Origin: Phaeocystidibacter luteus
GTDB taxonomy: Bacteria > Bacteroidota > Bacteroidia > Flavobacteriales > Schleiferiaceae
Assembly: GCF_008933115.1 (NCBI RefSeq)
Contig: NZ_WBVO01000016.1
Span: 1-37,078, forward strand
Direction of reading: 5' to 3'
Length of the DNA: 37,078 nt
Position numbers and translations under genes: made by a program. Of this stretch, positions 34,470 through 37,078 are shown piece by piece. Within the stretch, counting starts at the first letter, position 1. Each line of letters begins with the position of its first letter. The notes beneath the pieces are model-generated. The model was not told the origin of the DNA. It was given only the letters and a program-made list of their open reading frames with translations, and made no database searches.

Positions 34470-34830
34470 GGCACATCGTGCAAGATGGCGGAGCCATAAG
34501 TCCTCCCCGCCGGCCGGCGGGGAGAAAAGGCACTTCGTGCAAGGCGACTTCGTCGCAAGTCCTCCGCCGATTGGCGGAGGAAAGATGGCTGTCGCTTAAA
34601 CTTTTACGCTAAGCGTCTTTCCGCCGCAAAGCGGACTTGCACGAAGTGCTTTTCCGACGATAGGAGGACTTTCCGCCGGCAGGCGGACTTACGGCGGTAG
34701 CCGTCTTTCCGACTACAGGAGGACTTGAGCGCAGCTCCATTACGGCAGTAGCCGTCTTTCCGCCGGCAGGCGGACTTACGGCGGCAGCCGTCTTTTCGCC
34801 ATCGGCGAACTTGCCGCACTGCGGCCTTTC
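34470..34830. repeat. Minihairpin array 3 (AAG then CTT orientation)
   Basis: Left part to about 34583: GCAC-TTC-GTGC, TGGC-GGA-GCCA, CCCCGCC-GGCC-GGCGGGG, GCGAC-TTC-GTCGC and CCTCCGCC-GATT-GGCGGAGG with AAG linkers. At 34585 the junction ATGGCTG..GCTTAAACTTTTACGC marks the switch, as at 33261. Right part: ACGC-TAA-GCGT, GCAC-GAA-GTGC, CCGCC-GGCA-GGCGG, ACGGC-GGTA-GCCGT, GAGC-GCA-GCTC and ACGGC-GGCA-GCCGT with CTT linkers. Open frames here are Arg/Lys/Ala-rich repeats and not genes. Confidence 0.88.
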
Positions 34831-34840
34831 CTTACCTTTG
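34810..34840 (+). promoter_or_regulatory. Promoter of the PfkB-family kinase gene
   Basis: CTTG (34810-34813), exactly 19 nt, then TACCTTTG (34833-34840): one mismatch in the -33 box and a perfect -7 box. Expected start near 34845, leader about 24 nt. The -33 box lies at the very end of hairpin array 3. Confidence 0.6.
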
Positions 34841-34868
34841 CCCCCATCACCCCAAAATTTCACATTCC

Positions 34869-35789
34869 ATGAGCCTTCTCATTGTTGGAACTGTAGCATT
34901 TGACGCCATTGAAACTCCGTTCGGAAAGACCGACAAAATTCTCGGTGGAGCGGCTACCTATATCGGATTGAGCGCGAGTCGCTATCTGCCTAAGCAAAAC
35001 CTTGTTTCTGTGGTTGGCGAAGACTTTCCACAAGAGCATATGGACCTGCTTTCTGACCGTGGGGTTGACCTTGAGGGGCTTCAAATTAAGCAAGGTGAAA
35101 AAACCTTCTTCTGGAGTGGGAAGTATCACAACGATATGAACTCTAGAGATACGTTGGACACCCAACTGAACGTATTGGCTGAGTTTGACCCTGTAGTTCC
35201 GGAGTCGTATAAGGATTGTGAGTTTTTGATGCTTGGAAACCTTCTTCCTAGCGTTCAACAGCGCGTTCTAGAGCAGTTGCCGAATCGCCCGAAGTTGATT
35301 GTGCTTGACACCATGAACTTCTGGATGGACAACTTCTGGGATGACTTGATGGAGGCGTTGAAAAACGTGGATGTGTTAACCATCAACGATGAAGAAGCTC
35401 GCCAGCTTTCAGGGGAATACAGCCTTGTTAAAGCGGCTAAGAAAATCCTCACCATGGGACCTAAGAACCTCATCATTAAGAAGGGAGAGCACGGTGCACT
35501 TCTCTTCAATAATGAAGAAGTATTCTTTGCCCCTGCCCTTCCGTTGGAAGATGTGTTTGATCCTACTGGTGCAGGTGACACGTTTGCGGGTGGCTTCATT
35601 GGCTACTTGGCAAAGACAAACGACATCAGTTTCAACAACATGAAGCGTGCGATTATTCACGGTTCGGCCCTGGCCAGCTTCTGTGTTGAGAAATTTGGAA
35701 CAGTTCGTTTGGAAAATGTAACGGATTCAGAAATAGAAGAGCGCTTGAATGCGTTTATCGACCTCGTGCAGGTTGAAATGCATCTCTAA
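34869..35789 (+). CDS. PfkB-family sugar/nucleoside kinase
   Basis: A 306-residue carbohydrate kinase of the ribokinase/PfkB family. It starts LLIVGTVAFDAIETPFGK, followed by the substrate-side motif LGGAATYIGLSAS (about 25-37), and has the ATP/anion-hole signature DPTGAGDTFAGGFIGY at 231-246 with catalytic base Asp237. TINDEEARQLSG (about 171-182) and IIKKGEHGALLF (about 202-213) are the usual conserved strands. The substrate is not clear; nucleosides, ribose or another sugar are possible. Length is normal. It is followed after 20 nt by lpxH on the same strand, so a two-gene transcript is likely, although lpxH also has a box of its own. Confidence 0.9.
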   Translation: MSLLIVGTVAFDAIETPFGKTDKILGGAATYIGLSASRYLPKQNLVSVVGEDFPQEHMDLLSDRGVDLEGLQIKQGEKTFFWSGKYHNDMNSRDTLDTQLNVLAEFDPVVPESYKDCEFLMLGNLLPSVQQRVLEQLPNRPKLIVLDTMNFWMDNFWDDLMEALKNVDVLTINDEEARQLSGEYSLVKAAKKILTMGPKNLIIKKGEHGALLFNNEEVFFAPALPLEDVFDPTGAGDTFAGGFIGYLAKTNDISFNNMKRAIIHGSALASFCVEKFGTVRLENVTDSEIEERLNAFIDLVQVEMHL

Positions 35790-35796
35790 TAAGCGC

Positions 35797-35804
35797 TATC
35801 TTAG
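35797..35804 (+). promoter_or_regulatory. -7-like box of lpxH
   Basis: TATCTTAG, one mismatch to TAnnTTTG, ends 5 nt before the ATG at 35810. It may be an internal promoter; no -33 box is clear. Confidence 0.28.
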
Positions 35805-35809
35805 GCCCA

Positions 35810-36559
35810 ATGGGCGATAAAGTTTACTTCATATCCGACCTTCATCTTGGTGCTCCCGACGCGAAAAGTAGTCGGGAACGCGAGTTGCGATTCGTCAAGT
35901 GGCTCGAAGAAATTCGAAAGGATGCGAAGGTGCTATATGTGGTAGGCGATCTATTCGACTTTTGGTTTGAATACAAGCGAGCCGTGCCACGCGGATTTAC
36001 GCGTGCCATTGGTAAGCTTGCCGAACTCTCCGACGCTGGGATTGAGATTCACCTCTTTACTGGAAACCACGACCTCTGGATATTCGATTACTTGCCAGAG
36101 GAAATTGGTGCCGAGCTTCATCGTGCACCGATTGAGGTAGAACACGGCGGCAAAAAGTTCATGATAGGTCATGGCGATGGTCTCGGCCCGGGTGACCACG
36201 GCTACAAATTCATCAAGAAGATTTTCACCAACCGCTTTTTGCAGTGGTGCTATGCGCGTGTCCACCCCAACTTTGGGATTTGGCTTGCGGATAGATTCTC
36301 TAAGAAAAGCAGGCAGCATACGGGTGGAGATGACGCCATTTTTAAGGGAGAGGAAAACGAGTGGCTCTATCAGTACTGTAAGGAGGTCTTGGAAGACCGT
36401 CACATCGACTATTTCGTCTTCGGTCACCGTCACTTACCCCTTGACCTCAAGGTGGGCGAAAAGTCGCGCTACATCAATCTCGGCGACTGGATACAGTACT
36501 ACACGTATGGGGTCTTTGATGGAGATATGAGGTTGTTGGAGGATGGCAATTCGAAATAA
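35810..36559 (+). CDS. lpxH: UDP-2,3-diacylglucosamine diphosphatase (LpxH-type metallophosphoesterase)
   Basis: A 249-residue calcineurin-like phosphoesterase. In lipid A synthesis LpxH cleaves UDP-2,3-diacylglucosamine to lipid X and UMP at the inner face of the inner membrane, using two metal ions. The motifs are in order: Asp10 and His12 (FISDLHLG), Asp47 (VGDLFDFW), Asn86 and His87 (FTGNHDLW), His121 (IGHGDGLG), and GHRH at 205-208. GDLFDFWFEYK fits the Bacteroidota LpxH group. The coding sequence carries a perfect 7-bp palindrome (35854-35877, codons 15-22) that resembles the hairpins inserted in the tRNA copies downstream; the protein length is normal there. Likely co-transcribed with the kinase gene. 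Confidence 0.88.
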   Translation: MGDKVYFISDLHLGAPDAKSSRERELRFVKWLEEIRKDAKVLYVVGDLFDFWFEYKRAVPRGFTRAIGKLAELSDAGIEIHLFTGNHDLWIFDYLPEEIGAELHRAPIEVEHGGKKFMIGHGDGLGPGDHGYKFIKKIFTNRFLQWCYARVHPNFGIWLADRFSKKSRQHTGGDDAIFKGEENEWLYQYCKEVLEDRHIDYFVFGHRHLPLDLKVGEKSRYINLGDWIQYYTYGVFDGDMRLLEDGNSK

Positions 36560-36581
36560 TTTTAGATTTTTCGATTCAGAT

Positions 36582-36613
36582 ATTGTGCAAAATCATTCCG
36601 CTTCGTAATATTG
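36582..36613 (+). promoter_or_regulatory. Candidate promoter of the tRNA-Asn cluster
   Basis: ATTG (36582-36585), 20 nt, then TAATATTG (36606-36613): near match to TTTG-N19-TAnnTTTG. It lies about 43 nt before the first tRNA-like copy. Confidence 0.4.
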
Positions 36614-36656
36614 CACCCGCTTTGAACGGAATGAAACTGTGAGAAGCGATACATAT

Positions 36657-36736
36657 TCCTCCTTAGCTCAGTTGGTTAGAGTCCCGCACCTGCGGGATTA
36701 ATCAGAGGCCAGGTAGGGTAGACATAGAGAGATTAT
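36657..36736 (+). pseudogene. tRNA-Asn-derived tandem copy 1, hairpin in the anticodon arm
   Basis: The first 25 nt are identical to the intact tRNA-Asn (acceptor strand, D arm). The 5' side of the anticodon arm and first anticodon base are then replaced by the hairpin TCCCGC-ACCT-GCGGGA (36682-36697), and the sequence resumes TTAATCAGAGG. The T arm and 3' acceptor strand are missing; AGGTAGGGTAGACATAGAGA follows. It cannot be a normal tRNA. Confidence 0.8.
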
Positions 36737-36816
36737 TCCTCCTTAGCTCAGTTGGTTAGAGTCCCGCACCTGCGGGATTAATCAGAGGCTAGGTAGGAAA
36801 GACATAGAGAGATTAT
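36737..36816 (+). pseudogene. tRNA-Asn-derived tandem copy 2, hairpin in the anticodon arm
   Basis: An 80-bp tandem duplicate of copy 1 with a few substitutions, hairpin at 36762-36777. Here CTAGGTAGGA could pair with the 5' TCCTCCTTA strand at eight of nine positions, so a compact tRNA-like fold without a T arm is possible. Confidence 0.8.
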
Positions 36817-36890
36817 TCCTCCTTAGCTCAGTTGGTTAGAGCATCTGACTGTTAATCAGAGGGTCCTTGGTTCGAGCCCAAGAGGAGGAG
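36817..36890 (+). tRNA. trnN: tRNA-Asn (anticodon GTT)
   Basis: An intact 74-nt tRNA gene. The acceptor stem TCCTCCT / AGGAGGA is perfect, with discriminator G36890 and no encoded CCA. D arm GCTC-AGTTGGTTA-GAGC; anticodon arm TCTGA-CTGTTAA-TCAGA with anticodon GTT (Asn, codons AAC and AAU); T arm CTTGG-TTCGAGC-CCAAG. It is the third unit of a head-to-tail series with the two defective copies and is followed by a terminator. Confidence 0.97.
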
Positions 36891-36897
36891 CAACAAA

Positions 36898-36925
36898 AGC
36901 CTGGTCATTACGACTGGGCTTTTTT
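36898..36925 (+). terminator. Terminator of the tRNA-Asn gene
   Basis: Stem AGCCTGGTC / GACTGGGCT (9 bp, two G-U), loop ATTAC, followed by a T run. A near-identical copy follows the relic tRNA, so the duplicated unit included the terminator. Confidence 0.88.
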
Positions 36926-36931
36926 CGTTTT

Positions 36932-37036
36932 ATACCCTTCGCTCAGTTCCCCGCATAGGCGGGACAGGGGTTAGAGTCCCGCACTTGCGGGATTAATCAG
37001 AGGGTCTCCCGATGCGAAGCTATCGGGAAGGAGGAG
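36932..37036 (+). pseudogene. tRNA-Asn relic with hairpins in three arms
   Basis: A decayed tRNA-Asn copy that keeps GCTCAGTT, GGTTAGAG, TTAATCAGAGGGTC and the 3' AGGAGGAG. A 20-nt insertion in the D loop (36949-36968) contains CCCGC-ATAG-GCGGG. The 5' anticodon arm is replaced by TCCCGC-ACTT-GCGGGA (36977-36992), and the whole T arm by a 22-nt hairpin (37007-37028, stem TCCCGAT/ATCGGGA around GCGAAGC). The 5' acceptor strand no longer pairs. It is followed by its own copy of the terminator. Confidence 0.85.
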
Positions 37037-37044
37037 CAAAAGAA

Positions 37045-37071
37045 AGCCTGGTCATGAGACTGGGCTTTTTT
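37045..37071 (+). terminator. Terminator copy after the tRNA relic
   Basis: Stem AGCCTGGTC / GACTGGGCT, loop ATGA, then six T. Same stem as the terminator at 36898, with a changed loop. Confidence 0.85.
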
Positions 37072-37078
37072 CGTTTAT

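Noticed and set aside
34604-34863. Open frames on the minus strand inside hairpin array 3 giving Arg/Lys/Ala-rich repeat proteins
   Set aside because: The frames are open because the hairpin units contain few stops. The products have no fold-like pattern and change register with the array.
36657-37036. Integration site of a genomic island at tRNA-Asn
   Set aside because: Islands normally duplicate the 3' end of a tRNA and carry an integrase. Here 5' parts are duplicated and no integrase is present, although the window ends close by.
36932-37036. Functional tRNA-Asn with unusual arms
   Set aside because: The 5' acceptor strand no longer pairs with AGGAGGA, and the 5' side of the anticodon stem and the TTCGA loop are gone.

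Overview
The window looks like a chromosome segment of a member of the Bacteroidota, most likely a marine-type flavobacterium (order Flavobacteriales). The signs are a DUF5686 outer-membrane protein with a carboxypeptidase-regulatory-like N-terminus, many short lipoproteins with a Cys lipobox, a DUF3857/transglutaminase protein, a DUF1572 DinB-like protein, Bacteroidota-type promoters (TTTG-like box, N19, TAnnTTTG-like box) and no Shine-Dalgarno sequences. A closer taxonomic placement is not possible from sequence reading alone.

Layout. 0-11.2 kb: lipoprotein (-), kbl (+), RecB/AddA-like helicase-nuclease (-), DUF5686 protein and lipoprotein esterase (+), MFS transporter (-). 11.7-19.4 kb: TPR/DUF3857/transglutaminase protein (-), acidic lipoprotein (+), DinB-like protein (+), OmpA-domain protein (-). 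19.9-29.2 kb: radical SAM/SPASM protein (+), a heavy-metal efflux operon (-) made of a His-rich periplasmic protein, a CzcA-type RND pump fused to its outer-membrane channel, and a periplasmic adaptor, then a large MscS-type channel (+). 29.9-33.0 kb: OmpR-type response regulator, histidine kinase and an RskA-like lipoprotein (all -). 33.8-36.6 kb: superoxide dismutase, PfkB-family kinase and lpxH (+). The right end has one intact tRNA-Asn surrounded by three mutated tRNA-Asn copies.

The genes are mostly ordinary; the DNA between them is not. Almost every long gap is filled with short palindromes. The left half (0.7-17.3 kb) carries a composite cassette of about 105-112 bp made of three hairpins, five full copies on the same strand, together with stretches of spaced CGCAAAA heptamers. 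The right half (29.2-34.8 kb) carries dense arrays of 11- and 14-nt minihairpins joined by CTT (or AAG) linkers. The longest has about 24 hairpins in 420 bp, in a nearly regular three-beat order, with GNA triloops and mostly GNNA-like tetraloops on one strand. Each of the three large arrays has an AAG-oriented left part and a CTT-oriented right part.

At the right end similar palindromes sit inside tRNA-Asn copies. In the last copy the anticodon arm and the T arm have each been replaced by a new hairpin, and another hairpin sits in the D loop. I think these hairpin elements are the most unusual thing in the window: they look like a family of mobile or self-propagating stem-loops that can land in intergenic DNA and in RNA genes. 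No transposase or other candidate driver is encoded here.

Other points: three convergent gene pairs share a 4-bp palindromic stop (TTAA or CTAG); seven genes have a -7-like promoter box 4-8 nt before the start codon, suggesting leaderless mRNAs; and the two-component regulator gene is preceded by three 11-bp direct repeats whose motif recurs upstream of the neighbouring lipoprotein gene.
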